This document shows, in pieces, positions 50,754-58,330 of a stretch of DNA of 58,330 bases. The notes under the pieces are model-generated. The model was not told where the DNA came from. It saw nothing but the letters and a program-made list of their open reading frames with translations, and searched no databases. The DNA is from an uncultured Eubacteriales bacterium. Its GTDB lineage: Bacteria; Bacillota; Clostridia; Oscillospirales; CAG-272. Position 1 is the stretch's first letter. Every line of letters begins with the position of its first letter. Location: positions 1-58,330 of the forward strand of contig CAKSDP010000011.1 of assembly GCA_934446065.1 (NCBI GenBank), written 5' to 3'. The translations under genes were made by a program, and so were the position numbers.

Positions 50754-51617
50754 TCAGTCCGGCGTGAACATCGTTCCGATGCCCTCGTTCGTCAGCGTCT
50801 CCATAAGGATCGCGTGCGGTACGCGACCGTCGATGATGAATACCTTTTTCACCCCGCGGCGTATCGCGTCGATGCAGCATTCGACCTTTGGGATCATTCC
50901 GCCTGAAATGATTCCGCGTCCGACAAGCTCGGGCGCCTCGCTCATCTTTACGACCGGAATGAGCGTCGTCGGATCGTCACGATCCTCAAGAATTCCCGCG
51001 ATGTCCGTCATCGAAATGAGGCACTCCGCGCCGAGCGCCCCGGCAATGTGCGACGCCGCCGTGTCGGCGTTGACATTGTACGTGTTGCCCTCGCTGTCAC
51101 AGCCGACCGTCGCGATCACGGGAATGTACCCCTTCTCGATCACGTCGATGATGGGCGCGGCGTTGATCTTCGTGATCTCGCCGACGTAGCCGAGCCGCTC
51201 GTCCATCATCTTCGCCTCGATCATGTGACCGTCCATTCCGGAAAGACCGACGGCGCTGCCGCCCTTGTTCTGAAGCAGATTCACAAGATTCTTGTTTATC
51301 TTGCCGCACAGTACCATCTGAACGATCTCGGCACATTCGCTGTCGGTCACGCGAAGCCCGTCCACAAATTCTGTCTTCTTGCCGACGCGTGAGAGCATCT
51401 GAGTGATCTCGGGACCGCCGCCGTGAACGAGCACGACCTTGACTCCGATCAGCGACAGAAGAACAATATCGCGCATTACCGCGTCCTTCAGCTTGTCGCT
51501 GACCATGGCGTTTCCGCCGTATTTTACAACAACGATCTTGCCGTTGTATTCCTGAATATACGGGAGCGCGTGACAGAGTACCTTTGCGCGCTCGGCGTTT
51601 GTCATGCTCTTGTCCAT
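50754..51617 (-). CDS. argB: Acetylglutamate kinase
   Basis: 287 residues from the ATG at 51617; the frame continues upstream without family similarity. Motifs: KIVVVKYGGNAM, VVLVHGGGPEITQML (glycine loop), GLSGMDGHMIEAK and NVNADTAASHIAGALGAE. It phosphorylates N-acetylglutamate, the usual feedback-controlled step. A hairpin (51691-51705) lies between argJ and argB. Confidence 0.95.
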   Translation of the reverse strand: MDKSMTNAERAKVLCHALPYIQEYNGKIVVVKYGGNAMVSDKLKDAVMRDIVLLSLIGVKVVLVHGGGPEITQMLSRVGKKTEFVDGLRVTDSECAEIVQMVLCGKINKNLVNLLQNKGGSAVGLSGMDGHMIEAKMMDERLGYVGEITKINAAPIIDVIEKGYIPVIATVGCDSEGNTYNVNADTAASHIAGALGAECLISMTDIAGILEDRDDPTTLIPVVKMSEAPELVGRGIISGGMIPKVECCIDAIRRGVKKVFIIDGRVPHAILMETLTNEGIGTMFTPD

Positions 51618-51725
51618 TGGGTTATGACCATTCCTTTCTTTTGTCTGTGCTTGTATGCGAAAAAGGCACAGGCAGAGCCTCAAAAGCGTACCTTCGGTCC
51701 GAAGGCTTTTCTTCAATCTTTCCTG

Positions 51726-52937
51726 TCAGGTGCGGTAGTCGCCGTTTATCTTTACGTAGTCGTAAGTGAGATCGCAGCCGCGCGCGAGTGCGGACTCGCC
51801 GCCGTCGTGCAGACCCACGAGAATCTCGATCTCGCTCTCAGACAGGATTTTCTTTGCGTCCTCCTCGGAGAACGGCACACCCGCGCCGTCGCGGCAAACT
51901 TCGATCTCGCCTGCGGGAGATGCAAACGAAACTGATACCTTTGTTACATCAACGTCGGCTCCGCTGTAACCGATCGCGCAGAGAACTCTGCCCCAGTTTG
52001 CGTCGGCTCCGAACATCGCCGCCTTGAGCAGCGACGAGCATATAACGGACTTTGCTACCTTGCGTGCAATCTCCTTCGTCGAAGCACCTGCAACCTTGCA
52101 TTCGAGCAGCTTCGTCGCACCTTCGCCGTCTGCCGCGAGCATACGGCAAAGATCGTCCATTATCGCCTTCAGCGCACACTTGAATGAGTCAAAATCCGCG
52201 CCCTCGCAGATGATCTCCGGATTTCCGGCAAGACCGTTCGCGATGACGAGCGTCATGTCGTTCGTTGACGTGTCACCGTCAATGCTCAGCATATTGAACG
52301 TGTCGCAGACGCCGCTCTTCAGCGCTTTCCTCAGCATCTCGGGAGAGATCGCAGCGTCGGTCGTGATGAAGCAGAGCATCGTCGCCATGTTCGGGTGGAT
52401 CATACCCGAGCCTTTCGCGATGCCGCCGATACGGCATTCAACACCGCCGCACTCAAAAGAGTATGAGACTTCCTTTTTTACCGTGTCGGTCGTCATGATC
52501 GCCTCTGCCGCGTCGGAACCGTTGTCACCGAGAACCTTTGACGCCTCGGGTATGCCGGTCTTGAACGGCGCGATGCTCAGCGGCATACCGATCACGCCGG
52601 TCGAAGCGACCGCAACGTCGGATGCCGGAATCCCGAGCACATCGGCGGCAATGCCGCACATCTCCTCGGCGATCTGAACGCCGTCGGCATTGCAAGTGTT
52701 TGCGTTGCCGCTGTTGGCGATGATGGCAGAGGCGTAGCCGTTGGATATGTGATCGCGCGTGACGTACAGAGGCGCGCCCTTCACAAGATTTGTTGTATAT
52801 ACTGCCGCGGCACTTCCGCGAACGTCACTTACGATCAGTGCAAGATCGCGCTTTGTGCGGTTTTTACGTACTCCGCAGTGAACGCCCGCCGCGCGGAATC
52901 CCTTTGCGGCACAAACGCCGCCGCTAATCTTTTTCAT
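51726..52937 (-). CDS. argJ: Glutamate N-acetyltransferase / ornithine acetyltransferase
   Basis: 403 residues. The self-cleavage site HPNMATMLCFITTDA is present (cleavage before the nucleophilic Thr in ATML), with IVSDVRGSAAAVYTTNLVKGAP, NSGNANTC and the C-terminal GADANWGRVLCAIGYSGA. It transfers acetyl from acetylornithine to glutamate, giving a recycling pathway, which explains why no argE/argA is needed. Confidence 0.95.
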   Translation of the reverse strand: MKKISGGVCAAKGFRAAGVHCGVRKNRTKRDLALIVSDVRGSAAAVYTTNLVKGAPLYVTRDHISNGYASAIIANSGNANTCNADGVQIAEEMCGIAADVLGIPASDVAVASTGVIGMPLSIAPFKTGIPEASKVLGDNGSDAAEAIMTTDTVKKEVSYSFECGGVECRIGGIAKGSGMIHPNMATMLCFITTDAAISPEMLRKALKSGVCDTFNMLSIDGDTSTNDMTLVIANGLAGNPEIICEGADFDSFKCALKAIMDDLCRMLAADGEGATKLLECKVAGASTKEIARKVAKSVICSSLLKAAMFGADANWGRVLCAIGYSGADVDVTKVSVSFASPAGEIEVCRDGAGVPFSEEDAKKILSESEIEILVGLHDGGESALARGCDLTYDYVKINGDYRT

Positions 52938-52958
52938 AATCTGTCCTCCGTGTGTGAA

Positions 52959-54332
52959 TTACAGCCTGTCACGTACGTATTTTATCTGAGCTTGAACGGA
53001 CTCCGGCGACGTGCCGCCCTCGGACAGCCGCCTTTTCACGCATTCCGTAAGATCAATCGCCGTGTACAGCCCGTCGTCAAACACATCCGAATATTTTTTG
53101 TATTCCGAAAGCTCCAGCTCCTCAAGCACGCATCCGCGCTCAATGCAGTGTGCCACAAGCTCGCCGACGAGCTTGTACGCTGTGCGGAACGCCATTCCGC
53201 GCCCGACAAGGTAGTCCGCGAGATCCGTCGCGTTGATGAACCCGCGGCGCGCGGCGGAGAGCATTGCCTCCGGCTTTGCCTTCATCGTCTCAAGCATCGG
53301 CGCGTATACGCTCAGACAGTGCTTGACCGTATCGGTCGCGTCGAATATCGCTTCCTTGTCCTCCTGCATATCCTTGTTGTATGCAAGGGGCAGTCCCTTC
53401 ATCGCCGTCAGAAGAGCCGAAAGATCGCCGTAGACACGGCCGGTCTTGCCGCGCACAAGCTCCGCGATGTCGGAGTTCTTTTTCTGCGGCATGATCGACG
53501 AGCCGGTCGTGAAAGCGTCCGACAGCTCGACAAATCCGAACTCCCAGCTTGACCAGAGGATGATCTCCTCCGACAGACGGGAGAGATGCATCATCATGAT
53601 GGAGAATGCCGAGAGCAGCTCAAGCGCAAAATCTCTGTCGGATACACCGTCAAGGCTGTTCATCGCGATTTCGGAAAATCCGAGAAGCTCCGCTTCGTAC
53701 CTGCGGTCCGTCTTGTATGTCGTCCCCGCGAGAGCGCAGCACCCGATCGGCGACACGTCCATTCTCGCTGCGGCTTCCTCGATCCTCGAGATGTCGCGCA
53801 GAAGCATCATCGCGTATGCCATCAGATGATGACCGAACGTTATCGGCTGCGCGCGCTGAAGATGGGTGTACCCCGGCATGATCGTCTCGGCATACGTTTC
53901 TGCCTTGTCGCACAGAACTGCTGCGAGTTTTTTCGCGAGTGACGCGATCTCAGCCGCTTCGCGCCGCATATACATCCGCAGATCAAGCGCGACCTGATCG
54001 TTGCGGCTGCGCGCCGTGTGAAGCTTTTTTCCCGCTTCTCCGATCCGCTCGGTCAGCACCTTCTCGACAAACATATGAATGTCCTCGCACTCCATGTCGA
54101 TCTCAAGCGCCCCGCTCTCAATATCGGAGAGGATCCCCTCAAGTCCGGAAACTATCGCATCACGGTCCCCGTCGCTGATGATCCCCGCGCGTGCGAGCAT
54201 CTTCGCGTGCGCCACAGAGCCGGTGATGTCCTCTTTGTACATACGGCAGTCAAAATGAATAGACGAGTTGAAATCGTCTGCCTCGCGGTCAAGCGCGACG
54301 CTGAAGCGTCCTGCCCACATTTTATCCGACAT
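52959..54332 (-). CDS. argH: Argininosuccinate lyase
   Basis: 457 residues from the ATG at 54332 (GGAG six bases upstream). Motifs: MWAGRFSVALDREADDFNSS, HTARSRNDQVALDLRMYM, PGYTHLQRAQPITFGHHLMAYA and the fumarase-superfamily signature GSSIMPQKKNSD. It splits argininosuccinate to arginine and fumarate. Follows argG with a 13-base-arm hairpin in between. Confidence 0.96.
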   Translation of the reverse strand: MSDKMWAGRFSVALDREADDFNSSIHFDCRMYKEDITGSVAHAKMLARAGIISDGDRDAIVSGLEGILSDIESGALEIDMECEDIHMFVEKVLTERIGEAGKKLHTARSRNDQVALDLRMYMRREAAEIASLAKKLAAVLCDKAETYAETIMPGYTHLQRAQPITFGHHLMAYAMMLLRDISRIEEAAARMDVSPIGCCALAGTTYKTDRRYEAELLGFSEIAMNSLDGVSDRDFALELLSAFSIMMMHLSRLSEEIILWSSWEFGFVELSDAFTTGSSIMPQKKNSDIAELVRGKTGRVYGDLSALLTAMKGLPLAYNKDMQEDKEAIFDATDTVKHCLSVYAPMLETMKAKPEAMLSAARRGFINATDLADYLVGRGMAFRTAYKLVGELVAHCIERGCVLEELELSEYKKYSDVFDDGLYTAIDLTECVKRRLSEGGTSPESVQAQIKYVRDRL

Positions 54333-54380
54333 ATCTATCTCCATTCCGCCGCCGCGGCGGCACATGCGTATAATTTATGC

Positions 54381-54418
54381 TATCCGGAATGCGTCACGCA
54401 TTCCGGATAAGCTTTTTT
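54381..54418. terminator. Hairpin between argG and argH
   Basis: Perfect 13-base arms (TATCCGGAATGCG / CGCATTCCGGATA) around TCA. The T-run (54413-54418) is on the plus strand, i.e. opposite to arg transcription. In the arg transcript the hairpin may act in processing or partial attenuation. Confidence 0.55.
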
Positions 54419-54422
54419 GTGA

Positions 54423-55652
54423 TTATTTTGTATGCTTTGCGTCGGCTTTTGCCTTGACCTTGACCGGCAGACCGAACAGATTGATGAATCCTGCGGCGTC
54501 AGCCTGGTTGTACACGTGATCCTCGTCGAAGGTCGCAATCTCGGGATCGTACAGGGAGTACGGCGAGGTCGTGCCTGCGTTGATGATGTTGCCCTTGTAC
54601 AGCTTCAGCTTGACCGAGCCGGTGACGTGCTCCTGAGTCTTGTCAACGAATGCGGAGAGCGCCTCGCGCAGGGGAGTGAACCACTGACCGTAGTAAACAA
54701 GCTCCGCAAACTTTGCTGCAACAAGCTCCTTGTAGTGCTGAGTGTCGCGGTCGAGGCAGAGAGTCTCAAGTGCGGCGTGAGCCTTGTAGAGGATCGTTCC
54801 GCCGGGAGTCTCGTAAACTCCGCGCGACTTCATTCCAACGAGACGGTTCTCAACGAGATCGGCAAGACCGATTCCGTTCGCGCCGCCGAGCTTGTTCAGC
54901 GCCTCGATCATCTCGACTGCACCGAGCTTCTTTCCGTCGAGCGCTACGGGTATGCCGCTCTCGAAATCTATCGTGATGTAGGTCGGGCAGTCGGGAGCCA
55001 TCTCGGGAGATACGCCCATCTCGAGGAAGCCGGGCTTGTTGTACTGCGGCTCGTTTGCGGGATCCTCAAGATCGAGTCCCTCGTGCGACAGATGCCACAG
55101 GTTCTTGTCCTTGGAGTAGTTGGTCTCGCGGTTGATCTTCAGCGGGATCTTGTGAGCCTCGGCGTACTCGATCTCCTCCTCACGCGACTTGATGTCCCAC
55201 TCCCTCCACGGAGCGATGATGTACATATCGGGTGCGAATGCCTTGATCGTAAGCTCGAAACGAACCTGATCGTTGCCCTTGCCGGTGCAGCCGTGGCAGA
55301 TCGCGTCAGCGCCTTCGGCCTTTGCGATCTCAACGATCCTCTTTGCGATCACCGGACGTGCGAACGATGTGCCGAGCAGATAGTCGCCCTCGTAGACCGC
55401 GCCCGCCTTGACCGTCGGATAAATGTAGTCCTCGATGAACTTTTTCTTCAGATCCTCGATGTAGAGCTTCGATGCGCCGGTGGCGATCGCCTTTTCCTCG
55501 AGTCCGTCAAGCTCGCTCTCCTGACCGACGTCGGCGGATACCGCAATAACTTCGCAGTTGTTGTAGTTTTCCTTCAGCCACGGAATAATGATCGACGTGT
55601 CAAGTCCGCCCGAGTAAGCAAGTACAACCTTTTTGATATCAGCCTTATTCAT
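54423..55652 (-). CDS. argG: Argininosuccinate synthase
   Basis: 409 residues. The ATP-pyrophosphatase P-loop is VVLAYSGGLDTSIIIPWL at the N-terminus; CHGCTGKGNDQVRFEL and the citrulline/aspartate-binding GIGLADLVENRLVGMKSRGVYETPGGTIL are typical. It joins citrulline and aspartate. First gene of the cluster, with its own promoter and ARG-box-like sites. Confidence 0.97.
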   Translation of the reverse strand: MNKADIKKVVLAYSGGLDTSIIIPWLKENYNNCEVIAVSADVGQESELDGLEEKAIATGASKLYIEDLKKKFIEDYIYPTVKAGAVYEGDYLLGTSFARPVIAKRIVEIAKAEGADAICHGCTGKGNDQVRFELTIKAFAPDMYIIAPWREWDIKSREEEIEYAEAHKIPLKINRETNYSKDKNLWHLSHEGLDLEDPANEPQYNKPGFLEMGVSPEMAPDCPTYITIDFESGIPVALDGKKLGAVEMIEALNKLGGANGIGLADLVENRLVGMKSRGVYETPGGTILYKAHAALETLCLDRDTQHYKELVAAKFAELVYYGQWFTPLREALSAFVDKTQEHVTGSVKLKLYKGNIINAGTTSPYSLYDPEIATFDEDHVYNQADAAGFINLFGLPVKVKAKADAKHTK

Positions 55653-55678
55653 GATTTATCCTCTTTCCATGCACTTGG

Positions 55679-55713
55679 TGCATATTTATTCATTTCTTGT
55701 GCATTATTATACA
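55679..55713. promoter_or_regulatory. Tandem ARG-box-like operator over the argG promoter
   Basis: TGCATATTTATTCA (55679-55692) and TGCATTATTATACA (55700-55713) resemble the ArgR/AhrC half-site pair TGAATNNNNATTCA and start exactly 21 bases apart, two DNA turns, the spacing known for ArgR hexamer binding. The second overlaps the -10. Confidence 0.5.
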
Positions 55714-55734
55714 TCAACTTCCGCGCTAAATCAA
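55706..55734 (-). promoter_or_regulatory. Sigma-A promoter of the arginine cluster
   Basis: On the minus strand TTGATT, 17-base spacer, TATAAT, about 55 bases before the argG start. Confidence 0.75.
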
Positions 55735-55845
55735 GCGGTTTTTCAAAAAATACAGTCGGAATTTTTCACAAATATTCGCGCCGAACGCGGGAATTTTATA
55801 TCAATAGCGCAATTTTGCACAAAAATCGGCTTTGTGCGGCGGATA

Positions 55846-55891
55846 TGCATAAATATTCATGCGGCTATGCCGATTTATGCATATTTATAAA
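55846..55891. promoter_or_regulatory. Upstream pair of ARG-box-like sites
   Basis: TGCATAAATATTCA (55846-55859) and TGCATATTTATAAA (55878-55891) lie about 150 bases upstream of the promoter-proximal pair. They may allow DNA looping by an ArgR-type hexamer. Between 55735 and 56039 I see no gene; the stretch is AT-rich. Confidence 0.35.
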
Positions 55892-56039
55892 TTGCGCGGA
55901 TGCTGCAGACGTTTTTCGAAACACATTGCAGCCGACGATACCTCGCGCGAAAGAGCATGATTACACTGCAAAACCGTAAATAAAATATAAATTTTGAAAA
56001 AAAGTCGCTTTGACTATGGAATTTGAAAAATATATATGG

Positions 56040-56045
56040 TATAAT
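56040..56045 (+). promoter_or_regulatory. Extended -10 element of ppdK
   Basis: TATAAT preceded by TGG (extended -10 form). The best -35 is a weak TGGAAT at 17 bases; TTGACT lies too far upstream. Confidence 0.55.
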
Positions 56046-56067
56046 AACAGTTGCGGTACTGTCGGAT

Positions 56068-56153
56068 CATGTATCCCGATGTATCTTCCACTGAGTAGTT
56101 CAGCGCGCGGAGAGGGCCACGCCCTGAATTATTCAGTGGATACAGGATATATG
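56068..56153 (+). ncRNA. Structured leader RNA candidate upstream of ppdK
   Basis: An 86-base imperfect hairpin: outer arms CATGTATCC (56068-56076) and GGATATATG (56145-56153), a middle TATC/GATA pairing, and a 16-pair inner stem (56088-56103 with 56124-56139) containing two G-U pairs. The 20-base apical loop is GC-rich. It starts about 20 bases into the expected transcript and ends about 60 bases before the ppdK start. I do not match it to a riboswitch class I know. Confidence 0.5.
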
Positions 56154-56214
56154 TATGCGGCTGAAGAATCGCGTCAAAAAATTCATGCATAATATAAAAT
56201 GGAGGATTTCCAAA

Positions 56215-58330
56215 ATGGCAAACAAGTATGTATACCTGTTTTCCGAGGGTAACGCCAATATGCGCGAGCTTCTCGGCGGTAAGGGCGCAAACCTTGCTGA
56301 AATGACCAATATCGGTCTTCCCGTGCCTCAGGGCTTCACCATCACGACCGAGGCCTGCACCAAGTACTATGAGGACGGCAGAAAGATCAATGCTGAGATC
56401 CAGGGTCAGATCATGGATTACATCGTAAAGATGGAGGCTATCACCGGCAAGAAGTTCGGCGACCATGAGAACCCGCTTCTCGTTTCCGTCCGTTCCGGTG
56501 CAAGAGCATCCATGCCCGGCATGATGGACACCATCCTTAACCTCGGTCTGAATGAGGACGTTGTTAAGGTTATTTCCGAGAAGAGCGGCAATCCCCGTTG
56601 GGCTTGGGACTGCTACAGAAGATTTATCCAGATGTACTCCGACGTCGTTATGGAGGTCGGTAAGAAGTACTTCGAGCAGCTCATCGACGAGATGAAGGAA
56701 AAGAAGGGCGTAACTCAGGATATCGAACTTGACGCATACGACCTCGAGACTCTCGCTGGTCAGTTCAAGGCTGAGTACAAGTCCAAGATCGGACGTGACT
56801 TCCCGAACGATCCCAAGGAGCAGCTCATGGGCGCGATCGAGGCAGTGTTCCGTTCCTGGGACAACCCCCGCGCAAACGTTTACCGTCGTGACAACGATAT
56901 CCCCTATTCTTGGGGTACTGCCGTCAACGTACAGGCAATGGCATTCGGTAACATGGGTGACGACTGCGGTACCGGCGTTGCATTTACCCGTGACCCCGCA
57001 ACCGGCGCTAAGGGCCTTATGGGTGAGTTCCTCACCAACGCACAGGGCGAGGACGTCGTTGCAGGCGTTCGTACTCCTATGCCGATCGCAGAGATGGCAG
57101 AGAAGTTCCCGGAGGCATTCGAGCAGTTCAATAAGGTCTGCGCTATCCTCGAGGACCATTACAGGGATATGCAGGACATGGAGTTCACCGTTGAGCACGG
57201 CAAGCTCTATATGCTTCAGACCCGTAACGGTAAGAGAACCGCTAAGGCTGCTCTCAAGATCGCGTGCGACCTCGTTGACGAGGGCATGATCACCGAAGAG
57301 AAGGCTGTCGCAATGATCGACCCCCGTAACCTCGACACACTGCTTCACCCGCAGTTCGACGCTAAGGCGCTCAAGGCTGCAAAGCCGATCGGCAAGGCTC
57401 TTCCCGCATCTCCCGGAGCTGCTTGCGGTAAGATCGTGTTCACTGCCGATGACGCGGTAGCATGGCATGACCGTGGAGAGAAGGTCGTTCTCGTTCGTCT
57501 CGAGACTTCTCCCGAGGATATCACCGGTATGAAGGCCGCTCAGGGTATTCTTACCGTTCGCGGCGGTATGACCTCCCATGCAGCAGTCGTTGCACGTGGT
57601 ATGGGTACCTGCTGCGTATCCGGCTGCACCGAGATCAAGATGGATGAGGAGAACAAGAAGTTCGAGCTTGACGGTAAGGTTTACCACGAGGGCGACTTCA
57701 TCTCCATCGACGGTTCTACTGGTAACATCTACGACGGAATCATCCCGACCGTTGACGCCGAGATCGCAGGCGAGTTCGGCCGCATCATGGCTTGGGCTGA
57801 TAAGTTCAGAAAGCTTTCCGTCCGCACTAACGCTGATACTCCCGCAGACGCTAAGAGAGCTCGTGAGCTCGGCGCTGAGGGTATCGGTCTCTGCCGTACA
57901 GAGCATATGTTCTTCGAGGCAGACAGAATCGCTGCATTCCGCAGAATGATCTGCGCTGACACTGTTGAGCAGAGAGAGGCTGCTCTCGATGAGATCCTGC
58001 CGTATCAGCAGGGCGATTTCGAGAAGCTGTACGAGGCTCTCGAGGGTAACCCTGTTACCATCCGTTTCCTCGATCCCCCGCTGCATGAGTTCGTTCCCAC
58101 CGAGGAGGCTGACATTAAGGCTCTCGCTGATTCTCAGGGCAAGTCCGTTGAGGATATCAAGGCTCTGATCGCATCCCTCCACGAGTTCAACCCCATGATG
58201 GGTCACCGTGGATGCCGTCTGACCGTCACCTACCCCGAGATCGCAAAGATGCAGACCAAGGCTGTTATCCGTGCAGCTATCAACGTTAAGAAGGCTCATC
58301 CCGATTGGAAGATCGTTCCCGAGATCATGA
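56215..58330 (+). CDS. ppdK: Pyruvate, phosphate dikinase (3' end outside the window)
   Basis: 705 codons present of an expected 870-880. GGAGGA precedes the ATG. N-terminal nucleotide-binding domain: YLFSEGNANMRELLGGKGANLAEM, VSVRSGARASMPGMMDTILNLG. The phosphotransfer His lies at residue 455 in RGGMTSHAAVVARGMGTCC, the same number as in the well-studied Clostridium symbiosum enzyme. The start of the PEP/pyruvate barrel (AEGIGLCRTEHMFFE, GHRGCRLTVTYPEI) follows. It interconverts pyruvate, ATP and phosphate with PEP, AMP and pyrophosphate, and in anaerobes often works in glycolysis. Codon use is strongly optimised. Confidence 0.97.
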   Translation, partial: MANKYVYLFSEGNANMRELLGGKGANLAEMTNIGLPVPQGFTITTEACTKYYEDGRKINAEIQGQIMDYIVKMEAITGKKFGDHENPLLVSVRSGARASMPGMMDTILNLGLNEDVVKVISEKSGNPRWAWDCYRRFIQMYSDVVMEVGKKYFEQLIDEMKEKKGVTQDIELDAYDLETLAGQFKAEYKSKIGRDFPNDPKEQLMGAIEAVFRSWDNPRANVYRRDNDIPYSWGTAVNVQAMAFGNMGDDCGTGVAFTRDPATGAKGLMGEFLTNAQGEDVVAGVRTPMPIAEMAEKFPEAFEQFNKVCAILEDHYRDMQDMEFTVEHGKLYMLQTRNGKRTAKAALKIACDLVDEGMITEEKAVAMIDPRNLDTLLHPQFDAKALKAAKPIGKALPASPGAACGKIVFTADDAVAWHDRGEKVVLVRLETSPEDITGMKAAQGILTVRGGMTSHAAVVARGMGTCCVSGCTEIKMDEENKKFELDGKVYHEGDFISIDGSTGNIYDGIIPTVDAEIAGEFGRIMAWADKFRKLSVRTNADTPADAKRARELGAEGIGLCRTEHMFFEADRIAAFRRMICADTVEQREAALDEILPYQQGDFEKLYEALEGNPVTIRFLDPPLHEFVPTEEADIKALADSQGKSVEDIKALIASLHEFNPMMGHRGCRLTVTYPEIAKMQTKAVIRAAINVKKAHPDWKIVPEIM

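Noticed and set aside
54432..55979. 515-codon plus-strand open frame opposite argG and its promoter region
   Set aside because: Antisense shadow running across the argG promoter and ARG-box-like sites.
56010..56192. 60-codon open frame in the ppdK leader
   Set aside because: Spans the promoter and hairpin; no ribosome site and no protein-like composition.
56014..58299. 761-codon open frame on the minus strand opposite ppdK
   Set aside because: Low-complexity Leu/Val/Ser-rich translation without a family, fully antisense to ppdK; strong codon bias removes antisense stops.

Overview
The window looks like a chromosomal segment of a strictly anaerobic Gram-positive gut or rumen Clostridium-class bacterium (Oscillospirales / Ruminococcaceae-like). 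This is inferred from moderately high GC, sigma-A promoters with 16-18 base spacers, strong AGGAGG ribosome sites, Firmicutes gene orders (DUF2232-gdpP-rplI-dnaB, tilS-hpt-ftsH, pth-mfd), dockerin-bearing secreted proteins and pyruvate,phosphate dikinase. I cannot name the species. No CRISPR array, transposase or prophage is visible.

Layout. 1-134 is a coding fragment on the minus strand that stops abruptly against the truncated 5' end of a beta-helix protein gene (135-788), a possible join of unrelated DNA. 835-2886 is an EF-G paralogue. 3201-8014 is an operon-like set of three secreted dockerin proteins (transglutaminase-like, GH26-like without its acid/base motif, BspA-type leucine-rich repeats). 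8275-10000 pairs a NifU-like Fe-S scaffold with the GGGtGRT protein, whose function is unknown to me. 10194-15018 is the DUF2232-gdpP-rplI-dnaB housekeeping block, followed by two TldD/PmbA-type genes and two tandem PHP-domain genes. 19295-23715 holds a small membrane protein and tilS-hpt-ftsH.

23887-32709 is a carbohydrate-active island: a DUF4838 lipoprotein and a clan GH-D-like glycosidase on the minus strand, divergent from two tandem DUF4091 proteins that carry dockerins at the N-terminus and share a 280 bp stretch of perfect DNA identity. 32979-37164 is pth-mfd, then a Gfo/Idh/MocA oxidoreductase. 38607-40804 is a compact three-gene cassette: a small secreted protein with an atypical sorting-like tail, a sortase and an unrecognised membrane protein. 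Next come lplA, a YerC-type TrpR-like regulator and a methyltransferase.

43065-43581 is a five-tRNA array (Val, Asp, Phe, Gly, Cys). Directly beyond it is a small AT-rich module of an XRE repressor divergent from a TM2 protein, with a palindromic operator candidate. 44434-46078 holds a DUF2927-like lipoprotein and a PfkB-fold protein with an altered anion hole; 46400-48933 is a complete polar amino-acid ABC importer, then dut. 49470-55652 is an arginine biosynthesis cluster (argG-argH-argJ-argB-argD, minus strand; no argC or argF in the window) with ARG-box-like sites over its promoter. The window ends inside ppdK, which has a long hairpin in its leader.

The best candidates for something undescribed are the sortase cassette (38607-40804), the Fe-S scaffold/GGGtGRT pair (8275-10000), the dockerin proteins with gene-conversion-like identity (28236-32709), and the structured ppdK leader (56068-56153).
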